From Paenibacillus uliginis N3/975 (GTDB lineage: Bacteria; Bacillota; Bacilli; Paenibacillales; Paenibacillaceae), in assembly GCF_900177425.1 (NCBI RefSeq), contig NZ_LT840184.1, positions 3,264,263 through 3,328,262 of the forward strand: DNA of 64,000 bases, written 5' to 3'. Positions 15,847-23,459 of this stretch are shown in pieces. Each line of letters begins with the position of its first letter. Within the stretch, counting starts at the first letter, position 1. The position numbers and the translations under genes are program-made. The notes under the pieces are model-generated. The model saw only the letters and a program-made list of their open reading frames with translations. It was not told where the DNA came from and did not search any database.

Positions 15847-16209
15847 ATGTTTGAGAAAATTCTTGTGGCCATTGATAAATCTGAAATAACTAATAATATC
15901 CTTGATGCAACCGTTGAAATTGCTAATAATAAAAAAATTTAAATTCAAGTTACTTTGGTGAATGTCAGTAATGTAAATGTAACTAGAGAAATGACATATA
16001 TACCAGAGAAGAATTACTTGGAAGAAATGTTGAATGAAATGGAGAGGGAGAGTTTAGAACAACTGCAACAAACCAAATCCAAATTAGTATCTGAAGGGAT
16101 TTTTACAGAAACTGTTCACCTCTAGGGAGACCCTGCTCATCAAATATTAAATTATGCAAAGGATACCAAACAGCAACTTATTATTATTGGAAGCCGTGGA
16201 CTAACATGA
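15847..16209 (+). pseudogene. Universal stress protein (UspA family) with two nonsense codons
   Basis: The frame reads MFEKILVAIDKSEITNNILD, a TAA after NNKKI, VTLVNVSNVNVTREMTYIPE, LEEMLNEMERESLEQLQQTK, a TAG after ETVHL, then GDPAHQILNYAKDTKQQLII and IGSRGLT. All segments lie in one frame, so only point nonsense changes inactivate it. The ATP-binding GxRG-type end is present (IIGSRGL) but the last beta strand is missing. In Usp families this pairs with transporters; here it follows the MFS gene by 30 bases. Confidence 0.8.
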
Positions 16210-16218
16210 AAAAAGTTG

Positions 16219-16243
16219 AAGACCCCTCGTGTAAGGGGTCTTT
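16219..16243 (+). terminator. Rho-independent terminator
   Basis: GACCCCT pairs with AGGGGTC, with loop CGTGTA, and is followed by TTTGTG. Confidence 0.7.
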
Positions 16244-16325
16244 GTGTCTTGCGCGATCATGATAAATGCGATACCGGACTTGTTAAAAGATTTAGAAGAT
16301 TTTTACCAGGAAATTGTGTAGTGTC

Positions 16326-16422
16326 TTACGCTAACGGGACACGATAGTTGAATCATGATATAAAGGCAGCCGGTCAAACGATAGCTGCCGTTTTCATTGA
16401 AGTAACGGGCAGTATAGTTGAA
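16326..16422. repeat. Complete separator: B site, GGCAGCC hairpin, A site
   Basis: B: CGCTAAC, spacer GGGACAC, GATAGTTGAAT. Stem: AAGGCAGCC...AGCTGCCGTTTTC. A: GAAGTAAC, spacer GGGCAG, TATAGTTGAA. This is one of the most complete copies. The B right arm and A left arm are complementary enough to extend the central hairpin. Confidence 0.85.
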
Positions 16423-16502
16423 AAAGGAACTTAAATTTAAATCTTGAATATCTAATGTAATCGGATAGCTAAAAATTTGATGACAGACAGGAGTTGGATA
16501 CA

Positions 16503-16850
16503 ATGATAAAAGGTTTCGGAGGAATATTTTGGAGAACTAAGAATCTTGAAGTTATAAAAAAATGGTACAGTGAAGTGTTGAAGATTGAAATAGAAAATTG
16601 GAATGGGACTGTGATAAAACCCCAATTAGGAAATGAGACTATCTTTTCTTTCTTTACCGAGAATGACAGTTTTTTTCCAACAGAACAACAAGTGATGTTA
16701 AATTTCCAAGTGCATAATCTAAACGAGACTATTAAGCATCTTGAACATATTGGTGTACCTCTTGCAAAGAAAAAAGAGATTAGTGAATTTGGAAAGTTTA
16801 TTTGGATTGAAGATCCTGAAGGTCGACTGGTTGAGCTTTGGGAGAAATAA
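16503..16850 (+). CDS. VOC-family protein
   Basis: A short (116-residue) single-module glyoxalase/bleomycin-resistance-like protein: IKGFGGIFWRTKNLEVIKKW, and the C-terminal IWIEDPEGRLVELWEK with the metal-ligand Glu. AGGAG lies 9 bases before ATG 16503, so I prefer this to the TTG nine bases upstream. It forms a one-gene cassette between two complete separators. It is not closely similar to the VOC protein at 11480. Confidence 0.8.
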   Translation: MIKGFGGIFWRTKNLEVIKKWYSEVLKIEIENWNGTVIKPQLGNETIFSFFTENDSFFPTEQQVMLNFQVHNLNETIKHLEHIGVPLAKKKEISEFGKFIWIEDPEGRLVELWEK

Positions 16851-16870
16851 CGAGTTTTAATTCATTTGCT

Positions 16871-16967
16871 ATTGAGCTAATGGGAAACTATAGGTGAATA
16901 GCACATTTTTTTGAGCAGGCTGTCGCAGCCTGCTCATTTTATTAAGCTAACGGGCAATTAGTTCAAT
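16871..16967. repeat. Complete separator: B site, hairpin, A site
   Basis: B: TGAGCTAA, TGGGAAAC, TATAGGTGAAT. The stem GAGCAGGCTG...CAGCCTGCTC is long and perfect. A: ATTAAGCTAAC, GGGCAA, TTAGTTCAAT. Confidence 0.85.
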
Positions 16968-16997
16968 AAGTTATAAATTGAATGTTTAAAGTTATAG

Positions 16998-17030
16998 AGC
17001 ATTTCTTTGCAATGAGGAATGCTTTTTTTG
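16998..17030 (+). terminator. Terminator-like hairpin, conserved in two cassettes
   Basis: AGCATTTCTTTGC...AATGCTTTTTTTG. The same hairpin, slightly longer, stands at 22387-22420 at the same place in the paralogous cassette. Confidence 0.6.
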
Positions 17031-17083
17031 TTAGAAAAAGGATATCCCTGTAACAACAATAATATAATACATTTCATTAAATT

Positions 17084-17102
17084 TTTATTGTAAAACGATA
17101 AA
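17084..17102. promoter_or_regulatory. Predicted operator of the DUF2975/HTH pair
   Basis: TTTATTGTAAAACGATAAA is an 8-bp inverted repeat with a 3-bp centre. The same element (TTTATTGTAAAACAATAAA) is at 22485-22503 in front of the second pair while the flanks have diverged. Autoregulation by the small HTH protein is an inference. Confidence 0.5.
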
Positions 17103-17150
17103 ATATATGTTAAAGTCAAATTGACAATAACTAAGTGAGGTGCTTTTTTT

Positions 17151-17633
17151 GTGAAACGAGGAACAACACTCTTTTTAAAGATAGCTGTTATTATTATTGG
17201 AATTCCTGTTCTTGCTTTGTGTATATTTTTGGTGCCTGAGATAGCGAATTATGCAGTAGTATTGTATCCAGATATGACTTTTTTGAAATATCTCGTTTTT
17301 ATCGGTTTGTATGTCACAGCAATACCTTTTTACTTTGCTCTGTATCAAGCTTTTAAACTTTTAAACTATATTGACAAGAATAAAGCTTTCTCGGATTTAT
17401 CTGTAAAGACTTTAAAGACTATAAAATACTGTGCAATTACAATCAGTATCTTGTATGTTGTAGACATGCCACTCTTTTATCTCATTGGGGAAAAAGACGA
17501 CGCTCCGGGCGTCATAGTAATCGGATTGGTCATTATTTTTGCTTCAATGGTGATTGCAGTCTTTGCTGCTGTTCTTCAAAGGCTTTTAAAAGAGGCTATT
17601 GATATAAAATCAGAAAATGATTTGACGGTCTGA
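17151..17633 (+). CDS. DUF2975 membrane protein (YoaS-like)
   Basis: A 160-residue integral membrane protein of the DUF2975 family with four hydrophobic segments (about 8-28, 45-65, 90-110, 122-145). The motif FKLLNYIDKNKAFSDLSVKTLKTIK between helices 2 and 3 is the family hallmark. The start is GTG, with TGAGGTG upstream. Its stop overlaps the ribosome site of the HTH gene, so the two are translationally linked. In B. subtilis the homologous pair is yoaS-yozG. A paralogous pair is at 22550-23261. The role is unknown; the pair may sense membrane state. Confidence 0.85.
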   Translation: MKRGTTLFLKIAVIIIGIPVLALCIFLVPEIANYAVVLYPDMTFLKYLVFIGLYVTAIPFYFALYQAFKLLNYIDKNKAFSDLSVKTLKTIKYCAITISILYVVDMPLFYLIGEKDDAPGVIVIGLVIIFASMVIAVFAAVLQRLLKEAIDIKSENDLTV

Positions 17634-17643
17634 GGTGAATAAC

Positions 17644-17865
17644 ATGGCTATTATAATCAATATTGACGTGATGTTGGCTAAAAGGAAAATGAGCGTAACT
17701 GAACTTTCGGCGAGGGTTGGAATAACGATGGCTAATCTTTCTATATTGAAAAATGGAAAGGCAAAAGCGATTCGATTATCCACTTTAGAGGGGATTTGTA
17801 AAGCTTTAGAATGTCAGCCTGGCGATATTTTAGAATACAGAAGTGACAAAGATACGCAAGGATAA
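17644..17865 (+). CDS. Small XRE/Cro-type regulator (YozG-like)
   Basis: A 73-residue protein that is almost entirely a helix-turn-helix: MLAKRKMSVTELSARVGITM, ANLSILKNGKAKAIRLSTLE, ICKALECQPGDILEY. GAGGTGA sits just before ATG 17644, overlapping the stop of the DUF2975 gene. It probably represses its own operon through the inverted repeat at 17084. It is nearly identical in pattern to the protein at 23043. Confidence 0.88.
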   Translation: MAIIINIDVMLAKRKMSVTELSARVGITMANLSILKNGKAKAIRLSTLEGICKALECQPGDILEYRSDKDTQG

Positions 17866-17888
17866 ACAATATAAGGGAAGGTATAACC

Positions 17889-19133
17889 ATGGACATTAAC
17901 AATCGGTTTATTGATAATATGGATAACCCCCATGAGCTAGAGAGAATGTTTAGAATAGAACCCGAAGCTTTTAAAAAATCATTCTCATACGCCTGGGAAC
18001 AAAACCCTGATTCGCAGGTTCTTGCCGTTTGGTTTGAAAGATTGCATTTCAAGGAGACGGTAAATACAGAAAAAGCATCCTTGCTTCAGAAAGATTTCTT
18101 ATTCATGGGCATTTTAGCATTTCTGGCCGGGATTAGCACCAGGATCATTATGCATTTTGTTGAACAGCAAGCAATATCCCCTATTATCCTTGTATTTGGT
18201 GTACTTCCCTTTATTGCCACCTATTTTGTATACAAGAATTCAGCCAACAAAAATATTCTTTACACCCTTGTAGCGTTATTCCTAATCTCAGGAATTTATA
18301 TGAATATGCTTCCACTAGAGAATAAAGACAGTATTATCCTGGCTTATCTACACCTACCCATTTTCTTATGGGTATTAGTAGGGATTGCATTTACAGGAAA
18401 TGAATATGGCATGGGCAGGACAAGATTAGCCTATCTTAAATTTAATGGGGAATTTTGCATACTCTACGCCAGCATGGCAATTAGCGGAATGCTGCTAACA
18501 GCATTAACCATGCAGTTATTTAGTTTTGTCGGCATGGATATATCTGAATTCTATTTTGAAAATGTCGTTTTATTTGGTGCTGCCGCGCTCGCTATTGTGG
18601 CTGCATACCTGGTATCAAGCAACCTTAAACTTGCTAAAAATATAGCACCCTATATAGCCAAAATTTTTAGTCCTCTTGTACTGGTAACATTGTTGGTCTA
18701 TCTTATAACGGTGATTTGGGTCGGAAAAAATCCATTCTTGGACCGCAATTTTCTCCTATCCTTCAACGGAATACTCCTTAGTGTATTGGCCGTCACCATA
18801 TTCTCCATTACCGAGAGTGGCACTGACGAGAAAAAGAGCATTTCTGATTATATAAATTTTGGCCTAATTGTTCTTGCACTTATCATTGACTGTGTGGCTT
18901 TATCAGCCATAGTGTTCAGGCTCTCTTCTTATGGGATTACGCCCAACAGACTTGCTGTTTTAGGCGTAAACATACTGATCTGTGCCAATCTAATTTGGAT
19001 TATGCTCTCCTATATGCGATTTATACTTAACAAAACCGGACCTTCAACCATCCAGGATGCGGTTACTAAGTATTTGCCGGTCTACGGACTTTGGGCAGCT
19101 TTCGTTACATTTATATTTCCTTTAATCTTTTAA
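17889..19133 (+). CDS. Multi-spanning membrane protein, DUF4153-like
   Basis: A 414-residue protein with a soluble N-terminal region of about 70 residues and then about ten hydrophobic segments. The segment VFRLSSYGITPNRLAVLGVN near residues 340-360 resembles the conserved R.SEYG.TPNR motif of DUF4153 proteins; I am moderately sure of this. GGGAAGG precedes ATG. It is the third gene of a cassette whose first two genes are duplicated at 22550-23261 without it, so it was gained or lost in one copy. Function unknown. Confidence 0.65.
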   Translation: MDINNRFIDNMDNPHELERMFRIEPEAFKKSFSYAWEQNPDSQVLAVWFERLHFKETVNTEKASLLQKDFLFMGILAFLAGISTRIIMHFVEQQAISPIILVFGVLPFIATYFVYKNSANKNILYTLVALFLISGIYMNMLPLENKDSIILAYLHLPIFLWVLVGIAFTGNEYGMGRTRLAYLKFNGEFCILYASMAISGMLLTALTMQLFSFVGMDISEFYFENVVLFGAAALAIVAAYLVSSNLKLAKNIAPYIAKIFSPLVLVTLLVYLITVIWVGKNPFLDRNFLLSFNGILLSVLAVTIFSITESGTDEKKSISDYINFGLIVLALIIDCVALSAIVFRLSSYGITPNRLAVLGVNILICANLIWIMLSYMRFILNKTGPSTIQDAVTKYLPVYGLWAAFVTFIFPLIF

Positions 19134-19218
19134 TAGAAAAGCTCTGTAAATGCATATTTTTCTTTGTAAGAAGATAATAATAGACAACAAATTTTCCAAT
19201 AAACGCAGAACGAGAGTT

Positions 19219-19280
19219 GAGGAGCTTGCCTTGAGGCAGCTCCTTTTTGCTTTGTTGAAGTAACGGCAGGATAGTGTAAC
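19219..19280. repeat. Separator (hairpin plus degenerate A site)
   Basis: The stem GAGGAGCTTGCC...GGCAGCTCCTTTTTG is followed by GAAGTAACGGCAGGATAGTG (A core lacking two bases of the spacer). It is homologous to 851-920. The B core is not recognisable. Confidence 0.65.
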
Positions 19281-19320
19281 ATTACGGCTTTCTGAGCGTT
19301 TAAAAGTTGAGGTGGTTTTG

Positions 19321-19998
19321 ATGAAGGTTGTATACACTTTCCTTTTGGTTATTTTGATCGCTGGTTGTACGCAATTAAAACCTAAGTCTCCTGTTTCAGA
19401 ATCTAATTTAGAGTCTGAAGCATTGTATGCAGATTATATTAATATCGGAGATAAGCATTATCTAAATGCTTGGAAACTTGCGTTGGCCGACACAAATGGA
19501 ATTACAGAAATTGGTGAAGTTGAGAAAGGATCTGTAATACCGGAAGGCACACCTGTATACGAAATCGCAGGCTATCCTGAACACGATGTAGTTGCAGTAA
19601 AAGCCGGCAATAACAATACAGGCTTAGTAACCAATATCTCTGGATATCTTGTCTACGTACTGCATAGGGAGGAAGGGAAGTCTCATTATCCCAATACCCA
19701 TGATCAACAAATCAATCAGATCAATATTTATAGAGGTAGTAAATTACTGCGAGAACTGAAAGGCGAAGATATAGGTAGTTTTCTTACTTTATTCAACCAG
19801 CAAGGACCGCAAAATGAATTTCAATTCGAAAAAGGACCCGAATATTCTGTTCTATTTATAGGAGATAATGCGTTAGGCACTAACCACGGGGTAATGGAAA
19901 AGAACGGTCAGTTTGGGCTTTCTCATATTGAGAGCAAACTACCAGATGAGATCGCGTATTATTTTATGTGTCATATTGAACCGAAGTATTGTGCTTAA
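19321..19998 (+). CDS. Putative lipoprotein
   Basis: A 225-residue exported protein. The N-terminus KVVYTFLLVILIAGC is a short lipoprotein signal with lipobox LIAGC, so Cys16 should be lipidated and the protein anchored outside the membrane. The mature part is polar, with PEGTPVYEIAGYPEHDVVAV and a possible C-terminal CHIEPKYC cysteine pair. No family recognised with certainty. ATG 19321 is chosen because GAGGTGG lies at the right spacing; a GTG nine bases earlier overlaps it. One-gene cassette. Confidence 0.7.
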   Translation: MKVVYTFLLVILIAGCTQLKPKSPVSESNLESEALYADYINIGDKHYLNAWKLALADTNGITEIGEVEKGSVIPEGTPVYEIAGYPEHDVVAVKAGNNNTGLVTNISGYLVYVLHREEGKSHYPNTHDQQINQINIYRGSKLLRELKGEDIGSFLTLFNQQGPQNEFQFEKGPEYSVLFIGDNALGTNHGVMEKNGQFGLSHIESKLPDEIAYYFMCHIEPKYCA

Positions 19999-20010
19999 CT
20001 CATCGGTAAG

Positions 20011-20110
20011 GCATTAACCTTAACGGGAAACGATAGCTCATTAAAGACAAGAAGGCAGCCGGTCAAAGTGATCGGCTGGCTTTATTCAAATAACCGGCAA
20101 TTAGTTGAAT
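20011..20110. repeat. Complete separator: B site, GGCAGCC hairpin, A site
   Basis: B: CTTAAC, GGGAAAC, GATAGCTCATT. Stem: AAGGCAGCCGGTC...GATCGGCTGGCTTT. A: AAATAACC, GGCAA, TTAGTTGAAT (degenerate core). Confidence 0.8.
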
Positions 20111-20303
20111 ATCAATCGCTCTGAACCATACCACAAGGAACGGCGAACTATATTGCGGAAGATATATGAGAAGCCCCTCTTATAAATTGTTAGTAATTTA
20201 AGTTACATAAATTATCTGAAATAATCAATCCTTTTAATTGAGAATTGTTATCACTTATTGTATATTAAAAACGATACATATAATTGAGTAAGGAGGATAT
20301 ATA

Positions 20304-21020
20304 ATGCAAATATATTGGACTAAAATAAATAAGATTATTGAAGAAACACCTGAGGTTAAAACGTACCTGCTCGACTGTCCGAAAGACTTTACATGGGAAG
20401 AAGGTTCCCACACCCACTTCGCACTGGAAGGTTTTAATGCCGGAGATAAACCAAACCGTGGCCTGATTCGCCACATGTCAATCTCTACTTTACCGCACGA
20501 AAAATCAATCGGTATCACAACACGCATCAGAGAGCAATGCTCTGAGTTTAAAACGATTTTAAGAAATCTTGAAGTCGGCAATGAAGTTGCAATATTTAAA
20601 ACTCATTCGAATGTACCGCTTAAAAGAGAAGACAAAAATGTTTACCTGCTGTCTTCAGGTGTCGGTCTGGCAACTTTCAGACCGCTTGTTCTTGATTATT
20701 TCGAACGTGCTGACAATGTCAATCAAATTCATTCCCTGAACATCGATTCATCAAAAGATTTCTTGTTCACTAATATTTTCAAATCCGTTCCTGGCAAGAA
20801 GTTCACATCACTGTTCGTCGATAATCGTAAAGATTACTATGAAGAAGTGAAAAAACTTGCTGCAGACAAAGATGGACTTTTCTATGTTGTCGGCAGCGAC
20901 GAATTCCTCGTTCAGAACATTGAAGTATTGCGTGAGCAGGGCATCAAGCCGGAACAGATTATGCTCGACAAGCGTGAACAACAACTGCCTGAGTTTTTAT
21001 CATTTGATTTGTCAATTTAA
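20304..21020 (+). CDS. Ferredoxin/flavodoxin-reductase-like oxidoreductase
   Basis: A 238-residue FNR-type flavoprotein. The FAD-binding barrel includes RHMSIST (RxYS-like position, about 56-62), and the NAD(P)-binding half has LLSSGVGLATFRPLV (about 115-129) and a later FYVVGSDEFL. The acidic C-terminal Glu of plant-type FNRs is replaced by SFDLSI. No iron-sulfur domain is fused, so it needs an external electron partner. AAGGAGG precedes ATG. Codon choice looks somewhat different from its neighbours (many CGC and GAC codons), which would fit transfer from another low-GC genus. Confidence 0.78.
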   Translation: MQIYWTKINKIIEETPEVKTYLLDCPKDFTWEEGSHTHFALEGFNAGDKPNRGLIRHMSISTLPHEKSIGITTRIREQCSEFKTILRNLEVGNEVAIFKTHSNVPLKREDKNVYLLSSGVGLATFRPLVLDYFERADNVNQIHSLNIDSSKDFLFTNIFKSVPGKKFTSLFVDNRKDYYEEVKKLAADKDGLFYVVGSDEFLVQNIEVLREQGIKPEQIMLDKREQQLPEFLSFDLSI

Positions 21021-21096
21021 GCAAGACAAAATATTTTATTAGTGAATAATAACAGACTTTCCATTGATGGGCACAATTGTAGAGCAACACAGGTAG

Positions 21097-21134
21097 AAGG
21101 CGGGGGAGCAACTCTATGCTCACACCCGCCTTTT
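21097..21134 (+). terminator. Rho-independent terminator
   Basis: AAGGCGGGGGAGCA pairs with TGCTCACACCCGCCTT and is followed by TTGAC. The roughly 170 bases between this and the next element hold no gene I can support. Confidence 0.65.
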
Positions 21135-21304
21135 GACATAAGGTATCTATATAGTGCGGAAGAATTTCCAATCTTCCCGGTTAAATATGACGCTGCTGAT
21201 TGTGTTTTTTTCTTCTTTTCTGTCCTTTAAAATAAAGATCGACCTAGCTTCGAAATGTATTATGGAACGGCAGGGTATGTTTCTGGGGAAATTTGGATTC
21301 CGGT

Positions 21305-21448
21305 TGTCGGGTGACAAAAACATAGTAACAATAGAAGCCGCTGATTAAGCGGCTTTTTATATTTATGTTATCAAGTTCTTGTCAAAACACAATGACAAGA
21401 ACTTGATAACATTCCCGACAGATGACAAGAACATTGTTACATTCCCGA
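21305..21448 (+). mobile_element. TGTCGG mini-element, copy 6 (subtype b)
   Basis: It starts TGTCGGGTGACAAAAACATA, has the CCGCTGATTAAGCGGC stem with T-run, a palindrome TTATCAAGTTCTTGTCA / TGACAAGAACTTGATAA, an internal CCCGACA, and a final TGACAAGAACATTGTTACAT then TCCCGA. Copies 12 and 13 are the same subtype. An A site follows 48 bp later. Confidence 0.8.
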
Positions 21449-21494
21449 TATGATGTCAGCGACGGCGGCTAATAAAGATGATTAGACGCCTTTT

Positions 21495-21520
21495 TATTAA
21501 ACTAACGGGCAGGATAGCGT
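21495..21520. repeat. A site
   Basis: ATTAAACTAAC, spacer GGGCAG, GATAGCGTGG. It is preceded by a partly decayed GACGGCGGCTAAT...ATTAGACGCC stem that is intact in front of the A site at 44997. Confidence 0.75.
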
Positions 21521-21628
21521 GGTGAGCACTGGAGTTTTGCATTGCATAAGAAACGTATGTTCTCTATAATCACCATAAGTGATTTCAAGAACAGGATGAC
21601 GAAAAAACCGAAGAAGGAGTAGGTAAAG

Positions 21629-22255
21629 TTGAAGTTGAAAAATTCGTTACTTTGGATTGGCGGTTCACCGGATTCGTGGAAAAGTACAATAGCAAAATAC
21701 ATCGTCAAGAAATACAACCTTTCTTTGTATGATTATGACATGCATGAGGATAAGCATCATGAGGAACTGTCTGCCCATTCAATTGGAGCTAAAGAGATAA
21801 TGTCCTCCTCCATGGAAGATAATTGGGTACATATTAGCCCGAAGGAAATGCTAAACAGGGCGAATGGATCATTTCGTGATCGATTTCCCTTGGTTATCCG
21901 TGATTTAACTGAAATACAAAGTGAGAGGCCAATTTTAGCAGAAGGCTTCGGCCTAACACCTCAATTGGTTGGGCCTCTTCTAGATAACCCAAAACAAGCG
22001 ATTTGGCTGGTTTCGGATCAGGACTTTAAGATGACTTCTGCAAAGAAACGTAAAAAATTGTCAGGATTGTTCGAGATAAAAGAGATCGAGCACATTGCCC
22101 TGGATAATCTAAATAAAAGAGATATGCTGATTGATGCCCAGATAAGAGCAGAGGCAAACCAGCTTGGTCTAAAGGTTATAGAAATGAATTCCTCAACCCC
22201 TTTTGAAGTTATTGTTGGCTTGGTTGAGGAGCATTTTGGTGCCTATCTAGTCTGA
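21629..22255 (+). CDS. P-loop kinase-like protein with altered Walker A
   Basis: A 208-residue protein with the fold of small nucleotide or sugar kinases. It begins NSLLWIGGSPDSWKSTIAKY, where GGSPxSGKST is expected; the conserved Gly before Lys is Trp here and Cys is Asp. The rest fits: a Tyr-Asp strand (LYDYDMHEDKHH), a lid-like DQDFKMTSAKKRKK, and a final helix. The start is TTG with AAGGAG nine bases upstream. The altered loop may lower nucleotide binding, or the protein may have become a non-catalytic binder. Confidence 0.65.
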   Translation: MKLKNSLLWIGGSPDSWKSTIAKYIVKKYNLSLYDYDMHEDKHHEELSAHSIGAKEIMSSSMEDNWVHISPKEMLNRANGSFRDRFPLVIRDLTEIQSERPILAEGFGLTPQLVGPLLDNPKQAIWLVSDQDFKMTSAKKRKKLSGLFEIKEIEHIALDNLNKRDMLIDAQIRAEANQLGLKVIEMNSSTPFEVIVGLVEEHFGAYLV

Positions 22256-22261
22256 TCTTCG

Positions 22262-22358
22262 TTCAACTCCCTCGGGACACTATAGCTTAATAAATATCTA
22301 AAACGCGGCTGCCGGCATAGATCGGTAGCCGCGTTTCGCTAACGGGCAGTTTTTTTGA
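22262..22358. repeat. Complete separator: B site, GCGGCTGCC hairpin, A site
   Basis: B: TTCAACTCCCTCGGGACAC then TATAGCTTAAT. The stem AACGCGGCTGCCGG...CGGTAGCCGCGTT has more than 12 pairs. A: CGCTAAC, GGGCAG, degenerate right arm. It matches 50152-50243 almost base for base. Confidence 0.85.
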
Positions 22359-22386
22359 ACAAGTTTAAATTTAACATTTTAAAGTA

Positions 22387-22420
22387 AGAGCATTTCTTTG
22401 TAATGAGAAATGCTCTTTAT
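22387..22420 (+). terminator. Terminator-like hairpin, conserved with 16998
   Basis: AGAGCATTTCT...AGAAATGCTCT followed by TTATTTTTTTG. It lies at the start of the paralogous DUF2975 cassette. Confidence 0.65.
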
Positions 22421-22484
22421 TTTTTTGCTTAAAATAAAAAGGGCATTCCGTTAACAATAAAAATATAATAAAAAACAATACTAA

Positions 22485-22503
22485 TTTATTGTAAAACAAT
22501 AAA
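22485..22503. promoter_or_regulatory. Predicted operator of the second DUF2975/HTH pair
   Basis: TTTATTGTAAAACAATAAA is a perfect 8-bp inverted repeat with an AAA centre, the counterpart of 17084-17102. Confidence 0.5.
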
Positions 22504-22549
22504 TCGCGTGTTAAAGTCGTTTTATAATTAAATTAGTGAGGTGCTCTTT

Positions 22550-23032
22550 ATGAAACAGGGAACAACATTCTTTTTGAAAATGGCTGTTATGCTTATTGGA
22601 ATCCCAATTCTTGCTTTGTGCATATTTTTAGTGCCTAAGATCGGGAGTTTTGCTGGAGAATTGTATCCAGATATCGCTTATATGAAACCTCTCGTTTTAA
22701 TCGATATGTACGCGGCAGCGCTACCTTTTTACTTTGCTCTGTATCAAGCCTTTAAACTTTTAAGCTATATTGATAAGAACCAAGCATTCTCGGAATTATC
22801 CATTAGGGCTTTAAAGAATATAAAATACTGTGCCATCACAATCAGTACCTTGTACCTGCTGGGTATGCCACTCTACTATCTCATGGCGGAGAGAATTGAC
22901 CCTCCAAGTTTCATACCAATGGGATTGGTCATTATTTTCGCCTCTATGGTGATCGCCGTTTTTGCTGCTGTTCTCCAAAGTCTTTTACAAGAAGCTATTA
23001 ATATAAAATCAGAAAATGATTTAACGATCTGA
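22550..23032 (+). CDS. DUF2975 membrane protein, second copy
   Basis: 160 residues, clearly homologous to the protein at 17151 along its whole length: KQGTTFFLKMAVMLIGIPIL, FKLLSYIDKNQAFSELSIRA. The same four helices are visible. Start ATG 22550 with TGAGGTG upstream. Its stop overlaps the ribosome site of the HTH gene, as in the first copy. The many differences show that the two cassettes diverged long ago or arrived separately. Confidence 0.85.
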   Translation: MKQGTTFFLKMAVMLIGIPILALCIFLVPKIGSFAGELYPDIAYMKPLVLIDMYAAALPFYFALYQAFKLLSYIDKNQAFSELSIRALKNIKYCAITISTLYLLGMPLYYLMAERIDPPSFIPMGLVIIFASMVIAVFAAVLQSLLQEAINIKSENDLTI

Positions 23033-23042
23033 GGTGATTATT

Positions 23043-23261
23043 ATGGCGATTATCATCAATGTTGATGTGATGTTGGCAAAAAGGAAAATGAGTGTAACAG
23101 AACTTTCGGAGAGGGTTGGAATTACTATGGCGAATCTTTCCATTCTGAAAAATGGGAAAGCAAAAGCGGTTCGTTTTTCAACATTAGAAGCGATATGTAA
23201 GACTTTGAATTGTCAGCCGGGTGATATTTTGGAGTACAAAAGTGACGAAGACACTAAATAA
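23043..23261 (+). CDS. Small XRE/Cro-type regulator, second copy
   Basis: A 72-residue helix-turn-helix protein that differs from the one at 17644 at few positions (ELSERVGITMANLSILKNGK, then AKAVRFSTLEAICKTLNC). GAGGTGA lies directly before ATG 23043. Because the operator is also conserved, the two regulators may cross-regulate both operons. Confidence 0.88.
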   Translation: MAIIINVDVMLAKRKMSVTELSERVGITMANLSILKNGKAKAVRFSTLEAICKTLNCQPGDILEYKSDEDTK

Positions 23262-23280
23262 AAACAGACAACAAATTTAT

Positions 23281-23336
23281 TTAATTAACGGGGCACTTTA
23301 GCTTAATAAAAACTAAGACGCGGCTGCCCGGCAGGA
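23281..23336. repeat. Separator, left half only
   Basis: B: TTAATTAAC, GGGGCAC, TTTAGCTTAAT, followed by the start of a GCGGCTGCC hairpin. The right half and A site are missing, so a deletion joined this cassette to the two-component operon. Confidence 0.65.
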
Positions 23337-23459
23337 TTCAAACAGACACAAACGAAGAATCAAACACGCCGAACACAATGGAAATATTATCCGTAACAGA
23401 CTCACAAACCTATTAAAATATGTTACACTATCCCATATTTGTTCATCCATGGAGGACTT

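Noticed and set aside
16326..16422. Classical integron attC site
   Set aside because: The 7-bp boxes RYYYAAC and GTTRRRY are not present; the two cores are direct repeats of CTAACGGG with inverted arms, and no intI is seen. The likeness is organisational only.
21042..21348. Small frames after the FNR-like gene
   Set aside because: They cross a terminator and a TGTCGG element and lack ribosome sites.
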